This document shows positions 11,319 to 22,439 of a stretch of DNA of 64,000 nucleotides, in pieces. The stretch's first letter is position 1. Each line of letters starts with the position of its first letter. The position numbers and the translations under genes are program-made. The notes beneath the pieces are model-generated. The model searched no databases. It was given only the letters and a program-made list of their open reading frames with translations, and was not told the origin of the DNA. The DNA is from Athripsodes cinereus (taxonomy: Eukaryota > Arthropoda > Insecta > Trichoptera > Leptoceridae), in contig OX388324.1 in NCBI GenBank assembly GCA_947579605.1, positions 20,529,746 to 20,593,745 of the forward strand, given 5' to 3'.

Positions 11319-12260
11319 CTACCATTTGACATCCAAAATCGTTCTAAGTTACTTGTTTTCAAAACTTAGTTTCTTCCGCTCTTGAGTCTTACAAAACAAA
11401 ACAGAGTATTAGATGTTTGTATGATATATGAAATGATGAAATCAAATTGAATCACTAACGTCGTGATGGTGTATGATAGTAGTAATGGTTAACATTTAAT
11501 TATACCAAATTTTTTACTTGCTTTTGTTGTTATTTTGAATTCACTTATACTCAAATCATCATGATTTCTTCCACAATTCGATCAAATGATTGCTAATCGA
11601 CTCTAAAACAAGTTTTTTAATTTGCCTTTCTACATTTTAAATAAATTTTGTTTGCTCATAATACACACTCTTAGTGTTCAACGCTTTTTTTTTGTTTGTC
11701 CCAAAAGGACTCATATCACTCGACTTCAGGTGGATACACAAAAATGAAAAACAAAAAACAAGTTGTTACTCATAATCAATATCATTGTCAATAATTTTTT
11801 TCGATGATTTAAAAATCGATAGTCATTTACAACTCCAAAACCAGAGTCGAGATAAGAATGGATAGGAAGCGGTGTTAGTAATATCAGGGCTGGTGTTATA
11901 ACAGTCGTATATTATACGTACAATGCTATACAAGGGATGAGATTTTCCTTCATACCTCCCTCACTGTGTATAGGTAGGTAGGTACCTAATAAGTCTGCTC
12001 CTGCCAGGTGCGCTTAAGTAATCTCCTCTTGAAATACACTTTGTTCCACAATCTTCACTCGATATTCTTTATTGGTTATCATTTGGATATTTTTACATCA
12101 ATTTGTAATAGTTATATTTTTTACAAAATGTATTATCATGATGAAAAACTTTTCGATTTTCGATGAGGAAACACTATGGATGTTCATTTTAATTTAGAAA
12201 ATAAAAATATATAATAATAAAAACACTGTTATCTTGCACTTGATTGTTGTATTATAAGTC

Positions 12261-12511
12261 GGCCGGTGTGGCGCGGAGGTAACGCTCTTGCCTTTGAGTC
12301 ACGAGGTCCCGGGTTCGATTCCCGGCCAGGGCAGATTGAGGAATGACCTTTTTCAAATTGTCCTGGGTCTGGGTGTTACATGTATATTTATGTGTTTAGT
12401 GCATTGTATATGTGTGTATCGTCGCGTTAGTACCCATAATACAAGATTCATCTTAGTTTGGGACTAGCTCGATCTGTGTGAAATGTCTATGTATGAAAAA
12501 AAAAAAAAAAA
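12261..12511 (+). mobile_element. tRNA-derived SINE
   Basis: The head (12261-12333) carries an A box (GTGTGGCGCGGAGG) and a perfect B box (GGTTCGATTCC) in tRNA spacing. The acceptor ends do not pair properly, so it is not a working tRNA. A non-tRNA body and a 16-A tail (12496-12511) follow. RNA polymerase III transcription and LINE-assisted insertion are expected for this class. No clear target duplication was found. Confidence 0.85.
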
Positions 12512-12698
12512 TTGAAAGCTTTTCGAATATACATCCATCTAGTTGCTAGTTGATTATTACTAAAGATAGACGTATGTCCGAAAATCTTTTAATAATAGCC
12601 CCAATACAGGTGCATTGTACCTAGTGAGGCAGCAACACCGACGCATTGTTAATTATATCATTTATTTTAGAAGGATTAACTATGTAACAGTTACGAGA

Positions 12699-12778
12699 CA
12701 TTTTGAATATTTTTTAAGTATTCTACAATGCACATCCGTTATGTGCATTGTAGAATACTTAAAAAAACATTCAAAATG
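12699..12778. repeat. 37-bp-arm palindrome
   Basis: Arms of about 37 bp pair around a short CCGTT loop. A 12-bp direct repeat, GCATTGTTAATT, lies at 12643-12654 and 12778-12789, so the hairpin may be a small foldback insertion. No gene content. Confidence 0.7.
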
Positions 12779-12789
12779 CATTGTTAATT

Positions 12790-13835
12790 GTTACATAAAT
12801 AATGGATTATTATTGATATACCTTCATGTGTTTGAAATGTTTTATGAATAAAGAAATTTGAATTATGAATAAAAAAAATGAATTATTTAAAAAAAAAGAA
12901 ATACTTTAAAAAATCCTCGCAATTGCAAAAATCCTTACAGCTAAACATCGTTCAATAGTTTAAAATTGAGTAAATATTATGTTTTACTCATTTATACAAA
13001 CTGTACGTAAGATGTACGATGTAAAGGGCGTTGGGGTGTTGAGGATAGGATAATAAGGAGCAAAGGTAGACTACAAAGGAAGCCCCACTACTAACTCACT
13101 TACCTACTTACCTTCCTCAAGGGGAAACTAATATTTTATTGATAGATGGGGAATATTTTACAAAAACTATCTTAAACGCCTGGTTTATATAACTCGTATA
13201 TTGTTTACCTACCGATTATTTTTCCAATGCATCAATGTTTTCAGAAGCACGTTTTGCGAAATTGCTTTGAACATAAATTATTGTATCTGGCTAAGAAATT
13301 TCACACTGGGATTTAAACGTCTGGAAAAATATTCCGCATTTGTTAGTACAGACAGCTAGGCTTAAAGCATATTTTTTTTCTAAGATTTTCACAGGTCTAT
13401 TAGTGACTAAAATTTATTTTCAATTTTTTTGTTATTTTACTTTATGAATGTAGGTATTTGCTTCTCTCAGCAAGAATGATATGAAGGAGCATTATCAAAA
13501 GATTCCACGTGGAGGTTATTGTGGTTTTTTCAGGCTGCCAACTATAGCGCTGTAGGATCGGGCATGATTTACTTAGTGTAGAATTTCGGATTAGTGGAAG
13601 TCCTCAGACTTCTGCGCTATCCAGGTGTTTTGTGGGTTTCTTTCAACGGCTTTCCTCAAAAATCATCTAAATTACTTTGATTAAAATCAAGGTTTCAATC
13701 ACATTAAGAATTTGTTTTAGTTATAACCTCAATATTTTTTACTTTCTCATGGAATTCTTAAACCCTTTTGATGCACACGATGAGAAAAATACTTATTTAT
13801 AAGACTGCACAATGCTCCTTATTTTAATGAACACA
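12790..13835. other. No recognised feature
   Basis: AT-rich, intron-like sequence without a recognisable gene or clear repeat. Confidence 0.4.
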
Positions 13836-13839
13836 CACA

Positions 13840-14040
13840 TACAATCATCCACATTACCCACAAATGGGGTAACCAGCGGACTAAGTGCATGCAATACACA
13901 TGCAGATCGATCTCTTTGTTCCAATTAAAGTTAAGTTGTCAAATGTTTTACGAATACCTACATTTTACACGACACTCAAAACTTACAGAAATGAGAATAC
14001 CTTTTCTTTACCAAGGACTCCACAGTCTTGACACACACAT
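13840..14040 (-). repeat. Dispersed repeat Z copy
   Basis: Contains CCCACAAATGGGGTAACCAGC, the CATGCAATACACATGC segment and the ACACGACACTC / CTCCAC 5' portion of Z, all on the minus strand and diverged. The (ACT)n terminus is lost. Confidence 0.55.
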
Positions 14041-14289
14041 ATGTAGGCCGTTAAATAATATTGAGAATATTTTCTCTTTAATATGCCATCAATCCTTTCC
14101 TTCCCTAATCGTTATTTTATAGCTATGCTGCCCTCCATCTCGAAAGGATACACTATCCCAGTATTATGATTCACTGTTTAAATGCTCTAACACGCCTCCG
14201 AAAGAGATGAGAACATAAAAAAAAACTGAAAGAAAATTTACCCAAACCTTGATAGTAATAAAAATTATGTATACCTACATGCAACAAAT

Positions 14290-14560
14290 TCTCCATGCTG
14301 AAATTCCATTGGACTGGTCATGTGGTAAAGCGAGAAAATGACAGGTGGACTTGCAGAATTCTTGAAAGGAGGCGATGGGAGGACAAAAGTTGTGTAGAAA
14401 GACTCCAAAAAAGATGGGTTAATGATATTGTCCAGCAGTGTCCAGGTGTAAAAACAGCAGTATCGTGTTGCTTAAGATCGAAAAGTGTAAAAAAGTTTTC
14501 AAGAGGTCTTTATCCAGCAGTGGTGAGAAGAAGGCTCACAGTAAGTAATTCAGTATACAT
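14290..14560 (+). pseudogene. RTE-like ORF2 C-terminus
   Basis: The frame starting MLKFHWTGHVVKRENDRWT, then ILERRRWEDKSC and RWVNDIVQ, matches the K.QW.GH..RR.DGRW...W.DDI pattern of RTE-clade polymerases after the catalytic domain. Downstream the frame drifts. A relative is at 38175-38560. Confidence 0.7.
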
Positions 14561-14744
14561 ATATGCTATTTATTTATTCGTTCACCTTACAGAGTTTCTC
14601 TTTTAAACATAAGAAGGAAACGAGACTCCTTCATTCTGAAGGACTTTGCTGTTGGTACACACATTTTTTTCGGCATATGTTCAGCTACGAATGTTTTGGA
14701 TGTTCTTACCTACATCTTTAACGTTTCGATCCGATTGCTAAAGC

Positions 14745-15350
14745 CATCTTCATGGAATTTATAGTGTCCTGTAAAAGGCAGGTGTTCGAAAAATAAAGAC
14801 ATTTTACATCTTAGATTCAGCGATGAAGTTTGACCTTCCTGAACGTATAATTTTTTTGTTGGCATGGAGAGAACAGTTTGAATGTTTATAACATGCGGCT
14901 GATCTGCTGGCTGACTACACTGGCTTAGAGTCCCAGAGAGAGTAGAGTTCAAGCTGTGCCTCACGGTCCACAAAGCCTTGAACGGCACAGCACCTCTATG
15001 CCTCGCTGAGCTATGTCCCCTCGACGAAACTCTGAGGCGACCACTGCGATCAGCTTCCACCGCTGTAAACAAGCTTGTGGAGCCCAACAGGGCAAACACT
15101 TCCAAATTCGCAGAGAGGAGCTTTAGCGTTGCGGGGCCAACTGCCTGGAACCGATTACCAGCGGATTTAAGAAAGAACCAGCCCACTGCAACGTTCAGGA
15201 GTAAGCTGAAAACACTGCTTTTCAAAAAAAGTCATGGCGCCCTTGAGATGGTCACGGATCATTAAACGGCGCCAAATATAAATTGTCTTTATTATTATTA
15301 TTATTAAAACACTTGTGGGATAAGCCGTGATGATAAAAATGGTAGTTGAT
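14745..15350 (+). repeat. Dispersed repeat Z, split by a CR1 insertion
   Basis: Z runs from about 14745 (TCCTGTAAAAGGCAGGTGTT) to about 14925 (TCTGCTGGCTGAC) and resumes at about 15305 (ACACTTGTGGGATAAGCCGT). The CR1-like fragment between them interrupts it at Z's TAC/CCCACTTG point. ACACT on both sides may be a short target duplication. Confidence 0.65.
14926..15304 (+). mobile_element. CR1/L2-like LINE 3' end
   Basis: The frame 14978-15265 contains SFSVAGPTAWNRLPADLR and TFRSKLKTLLF, the C-terminal G...WN.LP..IR...F...LK motif of CR1/L2-group polymerases, and ends GALEMVTDH-stop. AAACGGCGCC, TTGTCTTT and (ATT)n follow. The 5' part is absent. A close relative lies at 60243-60420 (minus). 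Confidence 0.8.
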
Positions 15351-15375
15351 GTAGATTATTTATTAACTTTAATTA

Positions 15376-15638
15376 CTAGATGTTCCTACCCGGCGTCGCC
15401 AGGGTGAGTTTCATAAAATTTTTCGTTTTGGCAACGCGTGAAAGAGGAAGTGTCATACAAATGTCACTTTCATACAAAAATACAATCCAAATATCCGACT
15501 TTTCCGTTGAATTTTCCAAAAACTTTCTTTAGTCTCCTGATAATTACAAACATAATAAAAAAATATCAGGCGATTCGGTTCAGCCATTCTCAAGTTAAGG
15601 GGGAATATACATGATCATCACATTTTTATTTATATAGA
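15376..15638 (-). mobile_element. Short non-autonomous Helitron
   Basis: Read on the minus strand it starts TCTATATAAATAAAA, contains TTGAGAATGGCTGAACCGAA and ends in CTAG. Flanking bases are A before TC and T after CTAG, the A|T insertion site of Helitrons. The GCGACGCCGGG phrase near the 3' end fits the terminal hairpin region. About 263 bp, no coding capacity. Confidence 0.7.
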
Positions 15639-15659
15639 TTTATTTTATTTTTTACAGAG

Positions 15660-15768
15660 CTCAATGCATGGGGGTATACGCATGGCGGAGGATCGCTCGA
15701 GGTGGAGACGGATGGTCTAAAGAATGAGGCATGATGGTCATGATCCTAAGGATTGAGGGGCGGATTAA
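15660..15768 (+). pseudogene. RTE-like LINE terminus
   Basis: A frame reads IRMAEDRSRWRRMV, stop, RMRHDGHDPKD-stop, matching the AEDR.KWR tail of RTE-type ORF2 proteins. An ATTATTATAAAT stretch follows. It lies directly after the Helitron. Confidence 0.55.
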
Positions 15769-16439
15769 TTATTATAAATATGCAATCTGTCCTATCCGCG
15801 CAATAACTATATATATTAAAAATTATGCAACCTAATTAAAACACGCACCCTAAACATAGAAGGGCTATGGATTGTGAAAGGAGACGGGGGTAGGGGTTAT
15901 TTTTGATTGACATTTGAGATAAAATCAGTGTCGGTGATATTTTTCAATACTTCCAACTTTAAATTCGCATAATTTTACTTAATTACGATGTCAACTCATT
16001 CAGTATTTATGAACATATTATCACCATTTCTAGGTATACATTGAAATCGCTTAGAATTCCAAAACGGTGCCTATCTCAACATTAGGTAAGGAAAATAAAT
16101 AAAGGTATTATTATCACTATGCCTTTGAACAATACTCGGCTGTTTATTTTGGCTTTCACCGCAGCTTTTTGGATTTCAAAACTTTAATTTAAATTCAAAA
16201 TTTGAATTCCAAAAAGGAAAGCCGAATTAATTCGTGAGATATTCTGACACCTTTGTAGAGAAATTTAAACTTTACCAACTTTAGTTGAGTTTTATTATAT
16301 CAAGTACATTTTACTTATGTACAGTTTAGTAATATTGCAAATTCTGGAATACGCATTAAATTTCCATTTTGACAAAATATTTAAATATCGGGCTAAGTAG
16401 GTATATTATAAAAACCGTTATTTACTTATTTAACACAGT

Positions 16440-16675
16440 ATAAGGTCGATAAGCCGTTTTCTATTGATTTTATAATGATATTTTTTTTATTTTGTTTCTT
16501 TTGTTTATTATTTCAATTGTTATTATAGTATTCCCTGATTACTGTTTGATCTTCGACACTATAAATTATTTAATATAATATTGTTATGTCATTGTTGTGT
16601 CTACATATGTATTTTGTTAACATGTAAAAGGCTTATTGCCGTGTATGTTTAAATAAATAAATAAATATAAACTTA
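16440..16675 (+). repeat. LINE 3' UTR with (AAAT)n tail
   Basis: The phrase ACATGTAAAAGGCTTATTGC before AAATAAATAAATAAAT is shared with 31437-31640 on the minus strand, so both are 3' ends of one retrotransposon family. Confidence 0.6.
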
Positions 16676-16730
16676 AACATTTACAGTTACATAAGTACAG
16701 TTACATAATTAAGCATAAATAAGTGTTTAA

Positions 16731-17059
16731 TCTAATATATAAAATTCTCGTGTCACGGTGTTTGTTATCATACTCCTCCGAAACGGCTGGACCAATTTCG
16801 ATGAAATTTTGTGTGTTTATCGGGTAGGTCTGAGAATCGGCCAACATCTATTTTTAATACCACTTAAAGTTAAGGGTGGTCCACCCTGATTTTTTATTTT
16901 ATTTTTTAGATAAAATTTTACTTTTATTTCTAATGAAGCATTAAAAAATACATACAGCCCTAAATTTTCACTTTTCTACCATCAAACCCTATTTTTTAAT
17001 TGCGATATTAGTAATCAAGAAATAATGTATGTCAAAACAACGTTTGCCGAGCCAACTGG
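16731..17059 (+). mobile_element. Helitron, slightly degraded 3' end
   Basis: Begins TCTAATATATAAAATTCTCG after an A and contains CCGAAACGGCTGGACCAATT, a phrase typical of insect Helitron 5' regions. The 3' end reads ACAACGTTTGCCGAGCCAAC then TGG before T, a mutated form of the usual CTAG|T. Non-coding, about 329 bp. Confidence 0.65.
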
Positions 17060-17339
17060 TAAAAGTATAAAAAAGATATTACAGTAACAACTAATAATAC
17101 TAAAACAGAAACTTCGGTAAATTGTAAAAAGCGTTTCTTTCTACTATAACTTATTGATCGCAATAAAGACGTCTTTTAACATATCGTCGAAAGAAACACT
17201 TGTTTCAATTTGGTTAATAATTATAGGTGTGTATTAGTTTATCTAGGACTGCCGCAGATCCAACTGAGCTGCCTATAAATGGCATTCAAAGGCCTATTTT
17301 CTGCAAGGATAATGGTTGCCACATCACACCTTTACCCGA

Positions 17340-17660
17340 AAAGTAGCACTGGTTAAGAGTAGGTGAAAGAGTCCAATACAAACTGTGCCTTATGGTCTAC
17401 AAAGCTTTGAATAAAATGGCACCTCAGTCACTTTCTGAGCTCTCAAAACACTTGCAAGTAGACCCCTACGCTCAGAAAAGACATCCACTAATATGATGAA
17501 GAGATCAATAGAACCAACAAACCCTGCTCCTATGATAGGGCTTTTGGCGTCACAGAACCTTCGTAAAAATCAATCATTAACAATTTTCAGGAACAAATTA
17601 AAGATCACATCACTTTTCAAAATAGTTTCCAGGTACCTAATAAAAGCTCACTGATGATGG
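17340..17660 (+). pseudogene. CR1/L2-like LINE relic
   Basis: CAAACTGTGCCTTATGGTCT, ACAAAGCTTTGAATAAAATG and TTCAGGAACAAATTAAAGA are recognisable pieces of the same C-terminal region seen at 14926-15304 and 43800-44260. Stops and indels break every frame. Confidence 0.6.
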
Positions 17661-17756
17661 TTGTCTACCCGAAAGGTCTCTGAGTTAAATATTATTCATA
17701 TTGAAAGTAATACAGTGTTTTATTTTAAACTTATTTTTATTTTATTATATATATAT

Positions 17757-17830
17757 ATACTATACCCTCACGCCGCGTCCCAGGCGGGGTAGGCAGAGAG
17801 AACGGAACGCCAAACAAATCCATATATAAT
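17757..17830 (-). mobile_element. LINE family B 3' terminus
   Basis: CCCTCACGCCGCGTCCCAGG and GGGGTAGGCAGAGAGAACGG match the last codons and terminal bases of the family-B copy at 30940-31340. Only about 70 bp remain. The (TATA) stretch on the left is its tail side. Confidence 0.65.
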
Positions 17831-18149
17831 ATGTACAAAAACATACCAGATAAAGCAGAAGCATTTGTACGGAGGAAATACTTAGTACCTACTAACATTT
17901 TATGTACCTACTTATAAAGACGGTAAATAAACCATCCAATATAAAATGTCTATAGTACCTACATAACTATCTATCGTTAAACTAATAAATATTTAAAATA
18001 TTTCGGTTTGTTCTTGAATAAATTTGATTAATACAACTGTGGAGAATATAAACTTTAACTTTAAAGTTAAAATCCGATTGTCCGACAATCCCGCGATCTA
18101 CATTTTTACTCTACTTTCTGTACAACATCCTAAAGCACAATTCCCCTCA

Positions 18150-18622
18150 ATACCTTTTTAAGCGTTTTGAATACCTGTCTTCACATGGACGTCCTCTGAG
18201 ATCTCAGAATAACCAGTTACTTGCCGTCCCTGCCCACACCACAACCTTCTTCAGTTCATCATTTACGACCCATGCAATTAGAATGTGGAATAATCTACCT
18301 TGCAATATTAGAAATTCCTCTACGCTACACGTTTTTAAGAATAACCTAAAATCCATAGACTTATCCTAAAAAGTTCCTCCTCGTGCCTTTATCCTTCATT
18401 TTATAGTATTTATTAGAGGAAACATGACATATATAATGTTCTACTTAGGACTAAGAATGTAATTAGTTATAATTAAATTTAGTATTAACTGTTCACATTT
18501 AGTATAAATTACACATTGTCAACATAGTATCACACATTATTTTGGTTAGCTGGAAGATATTGCCTCCAGGCAATAAGCTCGCCAATTGCTCATGATTTTT
18601 TTTTCTGATTAATAAAGTGTTC

Positions 18623-18665
<43 letters not shown>
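18150..18665 (+). mobile_element. CR1-like LINE 3' end with (ATT)n tail
   Basis: A 60-codon frame at 18190-18369 contains FFSSSFTTHAIRMWNNLPCN and STLHVFKNNLK, a polymerase C-terminal motif, then stops. A 3' UTR with TTAGCTGGAAGATATTGCC follows, and a long (ATT)n tail at 18627-18665. The apparent poly-leucine frame over the tail is an artefact. Confidence 0.75.
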
Positions 18666-18666
<1 letters not shown>

Positions 18667-19104
18667 GTGTTTCACTATAAAGTGTATGAAAATAGCATTA
18701 TTTAAAATAAATTATGGATTCTATTATATTTTTTTTATTTATGAAGGTATTTATCCATTTGAAAACAACCAGAGAACGGAGAAATCGTTGCTCGATGTTT
18801 TTGATTTTTTTCATATTTTGTCTGTTAATTGCCTGATTTGTGGAGACTTTAAACAAGTATTTTTTACTCTCGAATTTTTTTTCCATCGTTCTGTGGGTAA
18901 TTTTTAATGAAAATAGATTTTAAGAAAAATTATTGTATCTTTTTTATTTATTATGTCGTAATAATTTAACTGATATATATTTTAAATATAAATTTCTAGT
19001 GTTCAACAATATTTTTCATCATCGATATCCATGGAAAAATTTACATAATTAATTTTCCAAAAATCATCATTGAAAAAAGCCTTTCTAAAAAAGAAGGTGG
19101 AAAA

Positions 19105-19262
19105 AATTATTTTTAAAATGAAACAAAATATATAGTTATTCATGAAGCTTCATTTTACTTTTGCCTGATGATGAGAGCGGAAGCTCTTGAAAGCCGGCTC
19201 GCAAAAATAAATAAAGTCAATAGTGGAATAACTATATATTGTGTTTCATTTTAAAAATTATT
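19105..19262 (+). mobile_element. Penelope-like fragment with hammerhead
   Basis: Inverted arms 19105-19141 and 19226-19262 (AACTATATATTGTGTTTCAT on the right) flank a well-formed hammerhead motif at 19159-19206. Related terminal sequence is at 21663-21750 and 62700-62800. No protein-coding part remains. Confidence 0.6.
19159..19206 (+). ncRNA. Hammerhead ribozyme, Penelope type
   Basis: Stem I is TTTTGC (19159-19164) with GCAAAA (19201-19206). The core is CTGATGA (19165-19171), then a bulged T. Stem II is GAGAGC/GCTCTT with a GGAA loop (19173-19188). GAAA follows at 19189-19192, stem III is GCC/GGC (19193-19198), then T199 and C200. The A192-T199 pair and the H17 position (C) fit the consensus, putting the cleavage point between 19200 and 19201. 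Such hammerheads with a tiny stem III are known from Penelope-like retroelements and usually act as dimers. Activity is inferred, not shown. Confidence 0.7.
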
Positions 19263-19710
19263 AATATGAACTTCCACCAAGAACCGTCGGTCGATAAATT
19301 AAACTTTAAAGGAGGAAAGAGTATGGGTATATACATTGGTTTGCTTATGGAATCTAGTACGTAATTAATGAAATGAATTTATTATATTTGTATGCATCAT
19401 TTCTTGAATAGTCTCAGTAATGTCGGATATAATAGCTAGTTTTGAATAATTTATGAAATAACGCAAACACATCTCTCATTCTACATGACAAATATAATGT
19501 TTACACAATCCTCAGGATTGATCAAAAGGGCAATTGGTAACATTTCAACTACGTACCCTGGTACAGTCACAGAATTTTGGACACAATCATATAATAATCA
19601 ATAGGATACAATAGGAAAAAATACGTTTTGATACGAGTAGGTAAACATTAAGTCTTATGTTTTAAATATCTTGAGTACTGCCATATTATATTTTAATTTA
19701 ATGTAAACTG

Positions 19711-19917
19711 CAGGGTTACAAAACTAAACACGATCTTATTAATCTAGTCTTTATCTTGATAATACGACGCACGAAGGGACTATGGTCAAAAACACCGCAC
19801 TACCGCTAACGCGCGATCGGTTTGCGTGTATTTTTGGCCAATAGTCACTTTGTCCGTCGTATGATCAAGATCAACACTAGATTAAGATCGTGTTTAGTTT
19901 TGTCAAGAGTAGCCCTG
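19711..19917. mobile_element. Palindromic MITE, family M1
   Basis: A 207-bp element starting CAGGGTTAC and ending GTAGCCCTG, with long terminal inverted repeats including ACTAAACACGATCTTA and ACGACGCACGAAGGGACTAT. A near twin lies at 54610-54820 and a diverged copy at 32405-32580. It has no coding capacity. The superfamily is not certain because no clear target duplication is visible. Confidence 0.8.
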
Positions 19918-20817
19918 CAGGTCCTTTATCTAACGAATACAATTTGATAGTTCTTCTCTTTATCATAATAAGACATTCAGGACAGAAGGCATGCCTCATT
20001 GCCTGAACGTCAGGGTATATTAACTTAGAACACAAAATGATTATGTGTTCCATTGGATTTTGCAAAGTCTACGTATATGAAAGCATGATAGTGGGCAAAG
20101 ATGATAGCACTTTGTCTTGTCTTTTACAAGATTCACTTCTATCCGGATGATGACCCTCTTTCACAACATACAGTTATTAAAACAACGATATCAATGTTAA
20201 AAAAGTAAGAATTTTACGAAAAAAATTGACTCAATTATCACAATATCTTCTTCAATAAAAAAGAGTCTTGTGTTCGCCCTGTATTTTTAAAGGAAATGTC
20301 AAAATTCAAATGCTCTGTTATCCTACCAATTATCTAGTAGAAAGACAAGATAAGATTTAGGCTTGGTTTTATTATTGTTTATTTTATGAGTATAAAACAA
20401 CAAACACTTTTGCTGGCACATACATACATGTACCTATAGGATTTATGTTTTGTATTGTTTACTCTCCTAAACACGTGTTTTTTAGCTGTGTATAGTGATA
20501 AGGTTTGTTTTTGTACTACATACTAACAACAATGTTCCCAATTAGTACCTTGTACGAACAAAAAGCAGACCATGTTCCCGATCCCTACAACGATTTGTAA
20601 ATACTTGTAAGATACAAGTTTGTTTTATCCGAAAACATGATATGAATGTATTCAAGTTTTTATATGCCTGAACAAATATGTAGAAGAAAATAAACGAGCT
20701 ACCCTCAATTCTGGGGCGGGTTTTTGATCAAATAAATTGATAAAATATAAGTATATTTTATTTTATTTTCTGAATTTATTGTTTGTTATTTGAAGTCATA
20801 TTTGATTCAAGATTCAA

Positions 20818-20965
20818 GGTCGTCGGTAGCCGTGGAGTCCGTGATTCGATCCCATGAGCCGGCAAACTCCCCTTCCACGACACATGCTTTTAGCTTACTG
20901 TGAAAGGTGTACATATAAGGTTGTATTTGGGTTTATAACAAAACCCAAATATATCTTTAAAAAAA
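20818..20965 (+). mobile_element. tRNA-like SINE, family S2
   Basis: GTCGGTAGCCGTGGAGTCCG and GATTCGATCCC (B-box-like) precede the family body: CCGGCAAACTCCCCTTCC, ACGACACATGCTTTTAGC, GGTTGTATTTGGGTTTAT and a short A tail. The head is partly deleted. Other copies are at 45276-45450 (minus), 52950-53415 and 53636-53812. Confidence 0.75.
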
Positions 20966-21447
20966 CTTGCATAAAATATAGTACAGTGTAACTTTAAATT
21001 TACTAAGTGGTTTTGAAATATTCGAAAAAAATATTTTAAAACAACCCTACAGACACTTTTTATTCAATATATTCTATTTGACAAATGAATTGAACTGAAA
21101 TATGCGGGTTCTGTCTCATTGACCTATATGGTATAGAATAGGTACCCAGTATTAGTTTTACAGAAAATATGTTTTAAAATATATTATAACAAATCATATT
21201 TTTTTTATCTTTACTCCAGACTAGAAGGTCCCCACCTGTGCAAACCTCTCAAGTCGTACAACCCTATTTGTCCGCACATTCAAACAGAAATCTTACTGGG
21301 CAGGTTTAATGGGCGCCAGTTTTATAAAATTAAGTTTCGCACATCCAATATACCGGAAAATGTGATAAAAAGGCTCCTACAATCAAAAATAATGTCGTAA
21401 AAACCTTGCAACACCAATGTGTTTGGTTGTAAAATTTAGTCGCATTA

Positions 21448-21582
21448 TCACAAATAAAAACATTTTACATCCTAAATTCAGCGACGAAGTTTACCACCCA
21501 TTCCGAATGTCTTATTTTTTGTTGGCACGGAGAAGACAGCTTGCATATCCATTGCATACGGCTGGTCTGCATACGTGATGGG
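21448..21582 (+). repeat. Dispersed repeat Z, deleted copy
   Basis: ACATTTTACATCCTAAATTC, CAGCGACGAAGTTTACCACC and TGTTGGCACGGAGAAGACAG match Z. The CCCCACTTGTGGGATATGC part is missing before GTGATGGGATAGTAAT. Confidence 0.6.
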
Positions 21583-21662
21583 ATAGTAATACAGAGATTA
21601 TTATTGCCAAACATTTATGTTGTTGACCGAAGGTACTTGTTGGAAGTCCATTTCAAGATAAT

Positions 21663-21750
21663 ATTGAAAAAAACACAATATGTAGTTCCAAATGACTTTT
21701 ATTATTTATATTAATTTGAAAGTTAACTACATATTGTGTTTTTTTCCAAT
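21663..21750. mobile_element. Penelope-like inverted terminus
   Basis: Arms 21663-21687 and 21725-21750 (AACTACATATTGTGTTTTTT) are inverted copies of the 3' end also seen at 62700-62730 and, more diverged, at 19226-19262. No hammerhead lies between them, so this is a solo inverted end. Confidence 0.5.
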
Positions 21751-22130
21751 TATCATATTATTATCAATATTTTTCCTTTGAATTTCTTGTCTACACAATA
21801 CAGGTTAATATCTCTTCTAGACCTTTAGTTAATTTTACCATCCCTTTACCAAAATTACACAGATTTATTATAGAAACTCCAACGCGTATTATGTATGAAA
21901 GCAATGTTATGTGGGTACGTAGGTACCTAAGAATGTACGACTAATACAGTTCAAATATATGGTTTGCTGACAGAACTTTTTAGTACAACTTTTTATTAAG
22001 TACAACTTTACCATTTTTCTAGCGAACATAATAAGTGAAAAGAAGATTATAATATATCTTTCTTCTTCTTTTTTTCTTCTCTGTCGTTTCGTCAGTATTT
22101 AGGATCATTATCGTCACCATCGTTTGCATG

Positions 22131-22430
22131 CATACTAGGTGTATATAAAAACTGTTTCATATGAACCCAATCCTCAGCCCTTTGCAGCGCTTAATGATCC
22201 AAAGTCCCTCTTGTTGCCTCCTTCACCCAACCACTCCGTCCTTGAGTTCTTGTGCCCTTCATATCTCCGAGTAGAACACGCTTCTCCAGGTTTTCCGGCC
22301 CTCTTGCAATGTGCCCAAAGTAGGGTACTGCAGTTCTGCAAGAATAGACAAATTCCTTCTATGTGCTTTCAATCATATTCTTACATATATTTCCAAGGCC
22401 CCTGATGTTGTGGCCAACCCAGTTTGCTCG
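22131..22430 (-). pseudogene. RTE-like ORF2 C-terminus
   Basis: On the minus strand a frame reads YFGHIARGPENLEKRVLL, then GTRTQGRSGWVKEATRG, one stop and ALQRAEDWVHMK. This fits the YFGHIARR...GKR.RGR tail of RTE-clade polymerases. One internal stop is present. Confidence 0.65.
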
Positions 22431-22439
22431 TTGTTGACT

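Noticed and set aside
12261..12333. Possible functional tRNA gene
   Set aside because: A and B boxes are good, but the acceptor ends do not pair and a SINE body with poly-A follows.
14710..15225. 171-codon minus-strand frame, second longest in the window
   Set aside because: It is the antisense shadow of a CR1-like end and part of repeat Z; no domain or start context.
18617..18907. 96-codon frame starting with poly-leucine, like a membrane segment
   Set aside because: The leucines come from the (ATT)n retroposon tail; the rest has no coding character.
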